From Neorhizobium sp. JUb45 (GTDB lineage: Bacteria > Pseudomonadota > Alphaproteobacteria > Rhizobiales > Rhizobiaceae), in the NCBI RefSeq assembly GCF_004343585.1, contig NZ_SLYW01000002.1, positions 310,001-374,000 of the forward strand: 64,000 bases of DNA, written 5' to 3'. This document shows, piece by piece, positions 9,349-18,382 of this stretch. The number at the start of each line of letters is the position of its first letter. The stretch's first letter is position 1. The translations under genes were made by a program, and so were the position numbers. The notes below the pieces were generated by a model. The model worked only from the letters and a program-made list of their open reading frames with translations, searched no databases and was not told where the DNA came from.

Positions 9349-10815
9349 ATGACACAGAAGAGCTCCCATCGCGGGCTCATCGTCGCCGCCGTCATGGCCT
9401 CCATGGCGATGATTTCGATCGAGGCGACGATCGTCTCCACAGCCATGCCGCAGATTGCAGCCCAGCTCGGCCAGCTCAATCTCTACAGCTGGGTGTTTTC
9501 ATCCTTCCTGCTGACCCAGACCGCCACCACCGTCGTGTTCGGAAAACTCTCCGATATCTATGGCCGCAAGCCGGTGCTGCTGTTCGGCATCGTGGTGTTC
9601 CTGCTGTCGTCCATCCTGTGCGGTCTCGCATGGTCGATGCCGTCGATGATCGCCTTTCGCCTGCTGCAGGGCATCGGCGCCGGCGCGGTGCAGCCGGTGG
9701 CAATGACGATTGTCGGCGATCTGTTTCCGGGCAAACAGCGCGGCAAGGTGCAGGGCTATCTGGCCAGCGTCTGGGCAATTTCGGCCGTGGTGGGTCCGCT
9801 GCTCGGCAGCGTCATCATCCATAACCTGCCATGGGCCTGGGTGTTCTGGATCAACATTCCGGTCGGCATCATCGCGATCGCCGGTTTCGTTTTCTTCCTG
9901 CATGAGGAAAAGCAGACGCAGCGGGTGTCCGTCGATGTGCTGGGTGCCGTGCTGTTTGCCATATCGATCTCGGCGCTGATGCTGGCGCTGACCGAAATGG
10001 AAGGCACGACACCGGCCTATACAATCATCGCCGTCATCGTCTTCGTCGTCAGCCTTGTCGCCTTCCTCTGGCAGGAAAAGCGCGCGCAGGCACCGATGGT
10101 GGCGCCCGACCTGTGGCTGCAGCGGCCGATCGCCATTTCCAATCTCGCCGTGTTCTTCGCGGCCATGGCCATCATGGGCCTGACCACGTTCCTGCCCATG
10201 TATGTGCAGACGGTGCTCAACCGTTCGCCGCTGGTGGCCGGTTTTGCGCTCACCATGCTGCTGGTCGGCTGGCCCTGCGGCGCCACGTTTGCGTCGCGCA
10301 TGTTTCCACGCTTTGGCCTGCGGCCGATCATGCTGGTCGCCAGCCTGCTGATCCCGGTCGGCGCCTTCCTTCTGGTGCTGCTGACACCGGCAAGCACGGC
10401 CATTCAGGCCGGCATCGGTTCGCTGCTGATGGGTATCGGCATGGGCCTTCTGAACATTTGTGCGCTCGTGATTACTCAGGAAAGCGTCGGCTGGTCGCAG
10501 CGCGGCAGCGCCACCGCATCCAACGTGTTTTCGCGCAATCTCGGCAGCACGCTCGGCGCCTCCATTCTCGGCGCGGTGCTGAGCTACGGCCTTGCCCACA
10601 CGGCCGGCGGCGGCGTCATCACCCAGGAGGAGCTGCGCGGCCTGCTGGACGGCACGGGTGCGGCGATGGCCAGCAGTGATGCGGTGCGCATGTCGCTGCA
10701 ATCGGCGCTGCACATGACCTTCCTAACGATGTTCGCCATCACCGCCATCATCATTCCGGTCTGCCTGTTCGTGCCGAAACGCATGACGCATGGCCAGGAA
10801 CAGGTACAGGCGTAG
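9349..10815 (+). CDS. MFS multidrug-type transporter, DHA2 (EmrB/QacA) family
   Basis: 488 residues from the ATG at 9349; a TTG at 9313 would add 12 residues without a better ribosome site. The protein has about 14 hydrophobic segments. Motif A is visible (GKLSDIYGRKPVLLFG, near residue 65) and a motif-C-like segment (SAVVGPLLGSVI, near 145), both typical of drug/proton antiporters. The final segment ends in a short basic tail. No membrane-fusion partner gene is next to it, so it probably acts alone in the inner membrane. Substrate unknown. Confidence 0.85.
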   Translation: MTQKSSHRGLIVAAVMASMAMISIEATIVSTAMPQIAAQLGQLNLYSWVFSSFLLTQTATTVVFGKLSDIYGRKPVLLFGIVVFLLSSILCGLAWSMPSMIAFRLLQGIGAGAVQPVAMTIVGDLFPGKQRGKVQGYLASVWAISAVVGPLLGSVIIHNLPWAWVFWINIPVGIIAIAGFVFFLHEEKQTQRVSVDVLGAVLFAISISALMLALTEMEGTTPAYTIIAVIVFVVSLVAFLWQEKRAQAPMVAPDLWLQRPIAISNLAVFFAAMAIMGLTTFLPMYVQTVLNRSPLVAGFALTMLLVGWPCGATFASRMFPRFGLRPIMLVASLLIPVGAFLLVLLTPASTAIQAGIGSLLMGIGMGLLNICALVITQESVGWSQRGSATASNVFSRNLGSTLGASILGAVLSYGLAHTAGGGVITQEELRGLLDGTGAAMASSDAVRMSLQSALHMTFLTMFAITAIIIPVCLFVPKRMTHGQEQVQA

Positions 10816-10918
10816 CCGGTGGCAAAGACGGAAGGCGCGCGCTGAGGCGAAGGCTTGGCGGTGAGGCCAAAAGTTTATAATTTGCGCCCCGCAACGCAGT
10901 CATGCCGAAGGAAGACAG

Positions 10919-11395
10919 ATGGCCGAAGAGCTCGATGACGACATCAACGCCCGCATCGAAGCGCTGGCGGCCGAGGCTGATGCGTTGGCCGAAACCGAGG
11001 ATTTCGAGGCCGCACTCGACAAATACTGGGATGCGTTCGAACTTCTGCCCGAGCCGAAAACACAGTGGCAGCAGGGCACATGGCTTTTATCGGCGATCGG
11101 CGAGGCCAATTTCTTCCAGGGCGATTTCGCTGCCGGCCGCGAAAACCTCTCCATGGCCATGCATTACCCGGATGCGATCGGCAACCCGTTCCTGCATCTG
11201 CGGCTCGGCCAATGCCAGTTCGAACTCGACAATCTTGACCGCGCTGCCGATGAGCTGATGCGCGCCTATATGGCCGAGGGTGCGGAGATTTTTGCCGAGG
11301 AAGACCCAAAATATCTGGCGTTTCTGTCCACGCGGGCCAAGGGCGTCGATGTGCCGGGGGAGGCGAAGAAAAAGCCGTTCTGGAAGGTTTGGTGA
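10919..11395 (+). CDS. Small tetratricopeptide-like protein
   Basis: 158 residues, acidic, almost all helical by composition. Two or three TPR-like units can be read: ALAETEDFEAALDKYWDAFE (about 20-45), FFQGDFAAGRENLSMAM (about 65-82) and QCQFELDNLDRAADELMRAY (about 100-120). GGAAGACAG precedes the ATG. It ends with a basic KKKPFWKVW tail. Such proteins are usually protein-protein adaptors; the partner is unknown. It stands alone, about 100 bases after the MFS gene. Confidence 0.7.
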   Translation: MAEELDDDINARIEALAAEADALAETEDFEAALDKYWDAFELLPEPKTQWQQGTWLLSAIGEANFFQGDFAAGRENLSMAMHYPDAIGNPFLHLRLGQCQFELDNLDRAADELMRAYMAEGAEIFAEEDPKYLAFLSTRAKGVDVPGEAKKKPFWKVW

Positions 11396-11494
11396 CGGGG
11401 GAGGATGCGTATCGGCATTGCGCCCATGATGATCATGAATCGGTCCAATAGCATGACATGACACCAGCGTCTGCCAACCCATGAGTTCTGTATA

Positions 11495-11522
11495 TTGACA
11501 ATCTACCTACCAGAAGGTAGGT
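11495..11522 (+). promoter_or_regulatory. Promoter -35 box and TetR operator upstream of the second TetR gene
   Basis: A consensus -35 TTGACA (11495-11500) is followed by a perfect inverted repeat ACCTACC-AGAA-GGTAGGT (11505-11522) that fills the spacer and the expected -10 position, a classic arrangement for self-repression. The predicted transcription start falls very near the ATG at 11530, so the message may be nearly leaderless. A degenerate copy of the dyad lies at 12187. Confidence 0.6.
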
Positions 11523-11529
11523 GTTGGGT

Positions 11530-12114
11530 ATGAGCAATCTTGTGTCGACCTACGATCATATCCTCGCCTGCGCGCAAAAGCTTATCGTGTCCGGCGGTTA
11601 TAACGGTTTCAGCTATGCGGATATTTCCGATATCGTCGGCATCCGCAAAGCGAGCATTCACCACCATTTTCCGAGCAAGGTCGATCTGGTTCAGACACTG
11701 GTCAGCCGATACCGCCAGAATGCCGAAACCGGCATTGCCGGCATCGAGCAGAATATGGCCGATCCGCTGGAGCAACTGCACACCTTTACCAACCATTGGG
11801 CGCAATGCATCACCGATGGCAGCCGGCCCTTTTGCGTCTGCGCACTGTTGGCAAGCGAGCTGCCGCTCTTGCCGCCCGAAATAGGCCTCGAGGTCAAGGC
11901 GTATTTCCAGCTTCTCTCTGCGTGGCTGACGCGAGCATTTGACAGTGCCGCAAGACAAGGTGCCATCCATCTTTCGCGCTCGCCCGAGGTCGAGGCGGAA
12001 CTGTTCATGGCCACCGTCCACGGAGCCATGCTGTCGGCACGCGCTTATGGAGATGCGAGCAAATTTTCGATGATCACCTCTGCCGCATTTGACCAGATGA
12101 AAGTGAAACACTGA
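11530..12114 (+). CDS. TetR/AcrR family transcriptional regulator
   Basis: 194 residues from the ATG at 11530 (GTG at 11521 lies inside the operator). HTH: YADISDIVGIRKASIHHHFPSK, shown here only as its core IVGIRKASIHHHF, residues about 35-48. The C-terminal part includes a CVCALLASELPLLPPE segment with two Cys, which could sense a thiol-reactive ligand, though that is speculation. The operator overlaps its own promoter and a similar site precedes the membrane protein gene at 12292, so both are likely targets. Confidence 0.9.
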   Translation: MSNLVSTYDHILACAQKLIVSGGYNGFSYADISDIVGIRKASIHHHFPSKVDLVQTLVSRYRQNAETGIAGIEQNMADPLEQLHTFTNHWAQCITDGSRPFCVCALLASELPLLPPEIGLEVKAYFQLLSAWLTRAFDSAARQGAIHLSRSPEVEAELFMATVHGAMLSARAYGDASKFSMITSAAFDQMKVKH

Positions 12115-12186
12115 GGCCTGCCACAGGCCACCACCGGCCTTCATGGCGAATAGGCCTGAGTTAAAACGACTGCGCCATAAAAGCCT

Positions 12187-12205
12187 ACCAACTAGAAGGG
12201 TGGGT
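12187..12205 (+). promoter_or_regulatory. Second, degenerate TetR operator
   Basis: ACCAACT-AGAAG-GGTGGGT aligns with the perfect operator at 11505 (ACCTACC-AGAA-GGTAGGT), keeping the AGAA centre and most half-site bases, with one extra central base. It lies about 90 bases before the membrane protein gene at 12292 and suggests co-regulation by the TetR protein encoded just upstream. Confidence 0.5.
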
Positions 12206-12291
12206 GACTGATGGTGACACATGCACGAACATATTCACGTCAGCGGAATTGCCATGGCGCAGACCCCGAAATCAGATCGAAAGGAACTGAC

Positions 12292-12777
12292 ATGTTTGGA
12301 ATAACAACGCTCGGCTGGCTCCACACGCTGGGCAGCCTTCCTGCAATACCTGCTGCGGCCTACATGATTTTCCGGTTCGGACGCATCAAACCGGACAGTT
12401 TTGCCGGTCGTATCTATTTCATCTGCATGCTGATCGGCAGCCTCACGATTTTTCTCGTTGCCAAGGCACCGGTCAGTCCTGCCATAGCGGTTGTCACCCT
12501 TCTGTGTCTCATCGGTGGATATACAGTGCATCGGTTCACGTTTCTCGGGCGCCTGCAAAAGTATATCGAGACTTTGCTTCTCAGCCTCACCGTCTTTCTG
12601 CTCATGGTTCCCTCTGTTTCGGAAACCCTGCGACGCGTGCCTGATGGCCACCCGATTGCAGCCAATCCGGATTCAGCCATTTTGAAACTTGCTCTGGGAA
12701 CAGTGGCTGCGATGTTTGTTCTGGGCCTTGTCACGCAGTTCTTCTATCTGGCGAGGTACGCCGGCAGGCGAGGTTGA
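12292..12777 (+). CDS. Small integral membrane protein of unknown function, probable TetR target
   Basis: 161 residues from the ATG at 12292, with AAGGAAC 5 bases upstream; in-frame starts from 12211 lack such a site. About five hydrophobic segments are present (near residues 8-25, 40-57, 62-78, 92-108, 130-150). The segment TLGWLHTLGSLPAIPAAAYM resembles DUF2306-like or cytochrome-b561-like small membrane proteins, but I cannot name the family safely. Its operator-like dyad ties it to the TetR gene. Confidence 0.6.
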   Translation: MFGITTLGWLHTLGSLPAIPAAAYMIFRFGRIKPDSFAGRIYFICMLIGSLTIFLVAKAPVSPAIAVVTLLCLIGGYTVHRFTFLGRLQKYIETLLLSLTVFLLMVPSVSETLRRVPDGHPIAANPDSAILKLALGTVAAMFVLGLVTQFFYLARYAGRRG

Positions 12778-12818
12778 AATAGCCGTGTGAGCGAGTTCGC
12801 CGGGACTTTTCCAGCCTC

Positions 12819-12846
12819 AGGGCAGGTCGTGTTACCAGCCTGCCCT
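12819..12846 (+). terminator. Stem-loop after the small membrane protein gene
   Basis: AGGGCAGG and CCTGCCCT form a perfect 8-bp stem with a 12-base loop, starting 42 bases after the stop at 12777. A short TTTT follows nine bases later, so it is a weak candidate terminator. The rest of the 12778-13030 gap shows nothing I can identify. Confidence 0.4.
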
Positions 12847-13030
12847 CGACCCCTTTTGTGATGCGAACCGCCCGCATATGGTTTCATCGAAAGCGCCCGT
12901 TGCCAAAAAATCCGCCGATGATCCATGTTCGCCAGATGGCCTCGAAACAAATCCGTGCCGTTTGGGCAACCTATCCTTCACATATTGGCTTTTACAAATT
13001 GCAGGCCGATAAATTTTATGAGGTAACAGG

Positions 13031-13873
13031 TTGTTTCAAGTCAAACGGGCGGGCGTTCTGGCCGCAATTCTGGTCGGTTCTCTCTTCTTTTTGCCGCCAT
13101 TCAACGGATGGCCGGGCAAGGGCAAGGAGTTTCTGGTCGACCTGTTCGATGACAGGCCTGAGCAGACCGTGCTTTTTCTCGGCAACAGCCGGACCTTTTA
13201 TCACGACATGCCGCATATGGTGCGCCTGATTGCCGAATCAGCCGGTTATCCGAAAAATCTGCATATCGAAATGGAGGCAAAGCCCGGCATCAGTCTGGGT
13301 GATCATCTGAAAAATCCGCAGACCCGCGCCCTGATCGCCCAGCGCTGGGATGACGTCGTGTTACAGGTTCTCAGCAGCGAGCAATACAGTGCGCAGACCG
13401 CCGGTGACGCATGGGAGGTCGCCGCCGGCCTTGTCCGGGACATCAAGGCCAATGGCGCCAGACCGGCCATGTTCGTGACCTGGCGTTACACAGACCAATG
13501 CACCGCCAATGCGGGCATGCCGCCATCGGCCGCGGGCCTGTCACCAGCCGGTTATCCCGGTATGCACCTCAATATCCAGCAGCAGCACGCCCGGCTTGCC
13601 GCCCTGACCGGCGTGGATCTGGTCAATGTCGGTCTGGTCTGGGAGGCGCTTCAAAGCCAGCCCATAGGCTTTCCCCTTTACGACGACTGCAACCACCCCT
13701 CGATCCATGGCAGCTATCTTTCGGCGCTGATGTTCTATGCCTACTTTTCCGGGGGCGACGTTTTGGACGTTACCTTCAGACCTGTGGGTATTTCTCCCGA
13801 AGATGCCGAGATGCTTCGTATGGCTGTTTCCCGCTATCTCAAGGACAGAGGTGAAGCAAAGACACCGACCTGA
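13031..13873 (+). CDS. SGNH/GDSL-like hydrolase, membrane-anchored or exported
   Basis: 280 residues from a TTG at 13031 with GAGG 7 bases before it. An N-terminal hydrophobic segment (residues 8-24) is an anchor or signal. Block I of the SGNH fold is seen as LFLGNSRTFYHDM with nucleophile Ser53, and the catalytic Asp/His block as DDCNHPSIHGSYL near residue 225. SGNH proteins hydrolyse or transfer acyl esters, often on polysaccharides. The next gene is an acyltransferase-3 protein, and such pairs often act together on cell-surface glycans; that link is inferred. Confidence 0.7.
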   Translation: MFQVKRAGVLAAILVGSLFFLPPFNGWPGKGKEFLVDLFDDRPEQTVLFLGNSRTFYHDMPHMVRLIAESAGYPKNLHIEMEAKPGISLGDHLKNPQTRALIAQRWDDVVLQVLSSEQYSAQTAGDAWEVAAGLVRDIKANGARPAMFVTWRYTDQCTANAGMPPSAAGLSPAGYPGMHLNIQQQHARLAALTGVDLVNVGLVWEALQSQPIGFPLYDDCNHPSIHGSYLSALMFYAYFSGGDVLDVTFRPVGISPEDAEMLRMAVSRYLKDRGEAKTPT

Positions 13874-14037
13874 ATTTATTGTTCAGGATCAGATTTGCGA
13901 AAACGCTATTCGCGCATCGCTTTCACAATTCAATAAATGGCGATTTGCATCGATTGCTCTATTCCTCCTGATTGCTTCAATACATCCTTAACTGACGGTA
14001 TGGTTGTATTTTTACCGGATTGGGAGTGGGGTTCACG

Positions 14038-15195
14038 ATGGCGAACAGGCCGGCCGGGCGACGGTACGATATCGATGCGTTGCGCGTTTTCAGCTTCGGA
14101 ACTGTCATCATTTACCATACGAGCCTGCTGTTCGGCAGCAAGGGCATAGGCCAGCCCTCCGACCAACTTGGCCGGTTGATGGATCTTATTGCCATAGGAT
14201 CTCATCCCTGGCGGATGAGCCTACTGTTTTTTATTTCCGGCCTGGTGACAGCGTCACTTCTCACCAAAAAGTCTGTCGAAGAAATCCGCAGATCGCGCAC
14301 GCGACAATTGTTGCCGCCGTTTCTGTTTGGCGTCGTCATGATTGTACCGCCACAGATTTATTTCGCCAATCGGTATGCTAACCCCGACTTGTCCTACTGG
14401 CAGTTTCTAAAAAGCTACATGCAGTCCGGACTAACACTCGAACACATGTGGTTTCTGGCGTATCTCTGGATCTATGTGTTTGTCTGGTCGATCACATTTT
14501 CACGATTTGAACGCCATTGGGGAAAAATATCCTCGGCTTTCGTCTCTTCACTGACAGGCGCAAAGCTGTTTCTCGTACCGGTCGCATTCCTTTCGGCTCT
14601 CAGGGTTTTTCTCTACCCCGTCTTTGGAGAGACCCTGGTCATCACCAGCGATGTTTACGCGCATGTCATGTATTTCTCGATGTTCATGGCCGGTGTGCTC
14701 CTTTGCAACGAATCGCGCTTCTGGCAGGAGATCGATCGGAGACGGTGGGTCAGCCTCTGGCTTTCCGTCATCTCTTTTCTGGCCATCGCAATCCTCGCCA
14801 TGACCTTGCCGCGAGGACAATGGCCGGAACTGCTTGTCGTTGCTGCCCGTGTCGTCAGGTCGATCATGCAATGGACTGCCATTCTTGCCTTGCTGGCATT
14901 CACCGGCAGAATGGTTCGCGGCCCCAACCGCATTGTGACCTATCTCAACAAGTCAATCATGACCTATTACGTCATGCACCAGACGATCATCATCATCGCG
15001 GCCTATTACTTCGCGAAATTGGGCATGCTCAATGTATGGTCATTTTTTCCGATCGTCATCATTACGGTCGTCGTCTGCTTCCTCGTCGCCGAGGCGAAAA
15101 AGTTGGTCTCCGTCTATTTTGCCGCTTTTATATTGAAGTTGTCCGTGTTTAGAAAAGCAGCGCCAAAATCGCCCTCTCCAGAGGCTGCCGGATAA
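14038..15195 (+). CDS. Acyltransferase family 3 membrane protein
   Basis: 385 residues from the ATG at 14038 with GGGAGTGGGG upstream. About ten membrane segments. The opening RRYDIDALRVFSFGTVIIYH carries the family's R-x(10)-H-like element, and TLEHMWFLAYLWIYVFVWS matches the conserved W-F-L segment; AYYVMHQ-like TYYVMHQTIIIIAAYYF occurs near residue 310. Members acylate glycans (OpgC, OafB, WecH). The gene follows the SGNH gene in the same direction after a 164-base, AT-richer gap, suggesting a surface-glycan modification pair. Confidence 0.8.
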   Translation: MANRPAGRRYDIDALRVFSFGTVIIYHTSLLFGSKGIGQPSDQLGRLMDLIAIGSHPWRMSLLFFISGLVTASLLTKKSVEEIRRSRTRQLLPPFLFGVVMIVPPQIYFANRYANPDLSYWQFLKSYMQSGLTLEHMWFLAYLWIYVFVWSITFSRFERHWGKISSAFVSSLTGAKLFLVPVAFLSALRVFLYPVFGETLVITSDVYAHVMYFSMFMAGVLLCNESRFWQEIDRRRWVSLWLSVISFLAIAILAMTLPRGQWPELLVVAARVVRSIMQWTAILALLAFTGRMVRGPNRIVTYLNKSIMTYYVMHQTIIIIAAYYFAKLGMLNVWSFFPIVIITVVVCFLVAEAKKLVSVYFAAFILKLSVFRKAAPKSPSPEAAG

Positions 15196-15407
15196 GCGTA
15201 CCACTTGCCGAGGTGCATTAGTCACGGGGCAGGAGAATTGCCTAATGCCGCAATGCGCCGCCACATCTCTTCCACAAGCTAACCTTCCGCCGGTTTTCCG
15301 CACCATCCCCACATTGACATCCGCTTTGACGTTTACGTAAAATGCATGTCGGGAGTGGATGCGCGACGGCTTCGGCTGCGGGCGTGTCCGACAGAGGAGA
15401 TATTTGC

Positions 15408-17189
15408 ATGTACAAGGCACCGGTCGAAGAGATCGCCTTCACGCTCAATCATGTCGCCGGCCTTGGGGCCGCCGTGGAAGAGGGCAGGCTGGGAGATCTG
15501 AGCGGCGATCTCGTCGAGGCGATCCTTTCCGAGGCAGGCCGTTTTGCCGGTGAGGAGATCGCACCGCTGGGCGAGAGTGGTGACCGCGAAGGCGCGCGGT
15601 TTGTCGATGGCGCCGTCATCACGCCCAAAGGCTGGCCGGCGCTTTACAAGGCCTGGTGCGAAGGCGGCTGGAACGGCCTGACCGGGCCGGAAGCGTTTGG
15701 CGGACAGGCGCTGCCGCATATGCTCAATGTCGCCGCACTCGAAATGTGGAACGCCGCTTCCATGGCGTTTGCGCTCGCGCCGACGCTCACCATGGGCGCC
15801 ATCGAGGCCGTGTCGAAACATGGCAGCGATGAGCTGAAGCAAAAATTTCTGGAAAAGATGGTGTCAGGCGAGTGGACCGGCACGATGAACCTCACCGAGC
15901 CGCATGCCGGCTCAGACCTCGGCGTGCTCAAAAGCCGGGCGGAGCGGGCGGGTGACGGTGCTTACCGTATTTTTGGCCAGAAGATCTTTATCACCTGGGG
16001 CGAACACGACGCCGCCGACAATATCATTCATCTCGTGCTCGCCCGCCTGCCGGATGCGCCGGCCGGCACGCGTGGCATCTCGCTGTTTCTGGTGCCAAAA
16101 TTTCTGGTGGGTGCGGATGGTGCGCCGGGTGAACGTAATGATGTGTTCTGCCATTCGATTGAGCACAAGCTCGGCATTCACGGCTCGCCCACCTGCACGA
16201 TGATTTTTGGCGATGGCAAGTTTGGCGCCGAAAAGGGCGCGCTCGGTTATCTGGTCGGCGAGGAGAACAAGGGCCTGGCCTGCATGTTCACGATGATGAA
16301 CAATGCCCGCCTTGCCGTCGGCATCCAGGGCGTGGCGATCGCCGAAGCCGCCACCCAGAAGGCGGTGGCCTATGCGAAGGAGCGCGGCCAAGGGAAAGCG
16401 CCGGGCTGGACGGGTTCGGGCATGTCGCCCATCATCGAACATCCCGATATCGCCCGCACGCTGCTGACCATGAAGGCGCTGACCCAAGGGTCGCGCGCCA
16501 TATGTTACGCCTGCGCCCACGCCATCGATTTTTCGCACGCAACCGAGGGTGAGGAAGCGAAACACTGGGCGGAACGCGCAGCACTTCTGACGCCGATCGC
16601 CAAATCCTTCTCCACCGATGCCGGTGTCGATGTCGCCTCGATGGGCATTCAGGTGCATGGCGGCATGGGTTTCATCGAGGAGACGGGGGCGGCCCGTTAC
16701 CTGCGCGATGCCCGCATTGCGCCGATCTACGAGGGCACCAACGGCATTCAGGCGATCGACCTCGTCACCCGCAAACTGCCCTTGTCCGAAGGTGGTGCGG
16801 TGCGCAGGTTGATCGCGGAACTGAAAGCGGTGGCAGACAAACTGGCGGCGTCCAATGATGCGGCTTTCGGCACGTCAGCGGATCGTCTGTCGGCGGCGAT
16901 CGCCGATCTCGAGGCCGCGACCGACTGGCTGCTGGAGGCGCTGGCCGGTGGTCAGCAGGCCGAGGCGCTGGCCGGTGCGACACCCTATCAGCGGCTGTTT
17001 GGCCTGACATTGACCGGCGCCTATCTCGCCACCGGCGCGCTGGCGGTGGCCGGTGATGGCGACGGGGAAAAACGTGTGGCGCTTTGCCGGTTTGCGGCGG
17101 AAAACCTTTTGGCCGAGACGGCGGCGTTAAAGGATGCCGTGGTGTCGGGGGCAGCGAGCTTGCAGGCGGCGAGGGTGGTTCTGGGGTAG
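15408..17189 (+). CDS. Acyl-CoA dehydrogenase with C-terminal extension (DmdC-like length)
   Basis: 593 residues from the ATG at 15408 (AGAGGAG 8 bases upstream). Acyl-CoA dehydrogenase signatures: MNLTEPHAGSDLGVLKSRAE near residue 160 (FAD/substrate segment), QVHGGMGFIEETGAARYLRD near 415, and the catalytic-Glu region APIYEGTNGIQAIDL near 440. The extra C-terminal region of about 130 residues is typical of the roughly 600-residue subclass that includes 3-methylmercaptopropionyl-CoA dehydrogenases. Its true acyl-CoA is unknown. An enoyl-CoA hydratase follows, consistent with a beta-oxidation pair. Confidence 0.9.
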   Translation: MYKAPVEEIAFTLNHVAGLGAAVEEGRLGDLSGDLVEAILSEAGRFAGEEIAPLGESGDREGARFVDGAVITPKGWPALYKAWCEGGWNGLTGPEAFGGQALPHMLNVAALEMWNAASMAFALAPTLTMGAIEAVSKHGSDELKQKFLEKMVSGEWTGTMNLTEPHAGSDLGVLKSRAERAGDGAYRIFGQKIFITWGEHDAADNIIHLVLARLPDAPAGTRGISLFLVPKFLVGADGAPGERNDVFCHSIEHKLGIHGSPTCTMIFGDGKFGAEKGALGYLVGEENKGLACMFTMMNNARLAVGIQGVAIAEAATQKAVAYAKERGQGKAPGWTGSGMSPIIEHPDIARTLLTMKALTQGSRAICYACAHAIDFSHATEGEEAKHWAERAALLTPIAKSFSTDAGVDVASMGIQVHGGMGFIEETGAARYLRDARIAPIYEGTNGIQAIDLVTRKLPLSEGGAVRRLIAELKAVADKLAASNDAAFGTSADRLSAAIADLEAATDWLLEALAGGQQAEALAGATPYQRLFGLTLTGAYLATGALAVAGDGDGEKRVALCRFAAENLLAETAALKDAVVSGAASLQAARVVLG

Positions 17190-17206
17190 GGGGCTTGCCA
17201 CATCAT

Positions 17207-17338
17207 CTTCTCCCCAGCGGGGAGAAGTGCCGGAGCGTCAGCGAGGCGATGAGGGGGCGACACGGCAAGGCTTTGCAATCTGGCTTCGCTCCCCCTCATC
17301 CGACCCTTCGGGCCACCTTCTCCCCGAGGGGAGAAGAT
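17207..17338. repeat. Palindromic intergenic repeat, class A copy 2
   Basis: Dyad CTTCTCCCC-AGCG-GGGAGAAG, then TGCCGGAGCGTCAGCGAGGC, and at the far end CCCTCATCCGACCCTTCGGG plus a second dyad. It fills almost all of the gap between the acyl-CoA dehydrogenase and the enoyl-CoA hydratase and would be transcribed if they form one operon. Confidence 0.75.
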
Positions 17339-17399
17339 AGTGGGAGCCAGCTGCTCCATTCATGCCACAACACAAAACAACCCGGAGGAGGAACCGCCC

Positions 17400-18155
17400 A
17401 TGACAGACCATATCCTGATCGAACGGCCGCAAACGGCTCCCGGTGTCCTCGTCATCCGCTTCAACCGGCCGGACAAGAAAAACGCCATCACCTCAGCCAT
17501 GTACCAGACGATGACGGCGGCGCTCACCGAAGCAAACGCCGACCCCAATATCCGTGCCATCGCCTTTCTCGGTAGCGAAAATTGTTTTTCCGCCGGCAAC
17601 GACATGGGTGATTTTCTCAGCTACGCCATGTCCTGCTCCAGGGAGCCACCGGCCGCCGCCATTTTCATCAAGGCGCTCGCACTTTGCGAAAAGCCGATGG
17701 TCTCGGGCGTCGATGGCCTGGCGATCGGCATCGGCACCACGCTCAACCTGCATTGCGACCTGACCATCGCCTCCGATCGCAGCCTGTTCAAGACGCCGTT
17801 CGTCGATCTGGCGCTGGTGCCGGAAGCCGCTTCCAGTCTGCTGGCGCCCAAAATCATGGGCCATCAACGCGCCTTTGCCATGCTCGCCGCCGGTGAAGGT
17901 TTTGGTGCCGATGCCGCGCTTGCCGCCGGTCTGGTGTGGAAAGTGGTCGTGCCGGGTGCGGTGGAGGCCGAAACGTTGAAGCTCGCCACATCGCTGGCCG
18001 CAAAACCACCGCAGGCGCTGAAAATTGCCCGCGAGCTGGTGCGTGGGCCGCGTGACGAGGTGCTGGCAAGGATCGACGAGGAGCTCGTGCATTTCACCGC
18101 GCAATTGAAAAGCCCCGAGGCGCGCGCGGCGTTTGAGGCTTTCATGAAGCGGTGA
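17400..18155 (+). CDS. Enoyl-CoA hydratase/isomerase family protein
   Basis: 251 residues from the ATG at 17400, preceded by GGAGGAGG. Crotonase-fold features: FNRPDKKNAITSAMYQTM near residue 20, oxyanion-hole segments near SENCFSAGNDMGDFLSY (about 58-75) and GLAIGIGTTLNLHCDL (about 103-118), and a DLALVPEAASSLL segment near 135. The reaction (hydratase or isomerase) cannot be fixed from sequence. It lies 210 bases downstream of the acyl-CoA dehydrogenase, likely in the same pathway. Confidence 0.88.
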   Translation: MTDHILIERPQTAPGVLVIRFNRPDKKNAITSAMYQTMTAALTEANADPNIRAIAFLGSENCFSAGNDMGDFLSYAMSCSREPPAAAIFIKALALCEKPMVSGVDGLAIGIGTTLNLHCDLTIASDRSLFKTPFVDLALVPEAASSLLAPKIMGHQRAFAMLAAGEGFGADAALAAGLVWKVVVPGAVEAETLKLATSLAAKPPQALKIARELVRGPRDEVLARIDEELVHFTAQLKSPEARAAFEAFMKR

Positions 18156-18193
18156 GATTGTCGCATAAGGATTATAAGACGGCGCGCCCAGCC

Positions 18194-18334
18194 GATCTCC
18201 CCCCATGTGGGGGAGATGTCCGGCAGGACAGAGGGGGGTATCTGCCGCAAATACCGCTTTCGATCCATTTTCCGAACCGTTGTACACCCCCCTCTGTCAC
18301 CTTCGGTGACATCTCCCCCACAAGGGGGGAGATC
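18194..18334. repeat. Palindromic intergenic repeat, class B copy 3
   Basis: Same layout as B1 and B2: GATCTCCCCCCATGTGGGGG, then AGATGTCCGGCAGGACAGAG, and an inverted counterpart ending CCCCACAAGGGGGGAGATC. It lies between the converging ends of the enoyl-CoA hydratase and the RNA methyltransferase, where it could also end transcription from either side. Confidence 0.75.
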
Positions 18335-18382
18335 GAAGGGAGCAAGCCGCGCCGTCTCGTCGCCAAAATGCAACAGCCAGCG

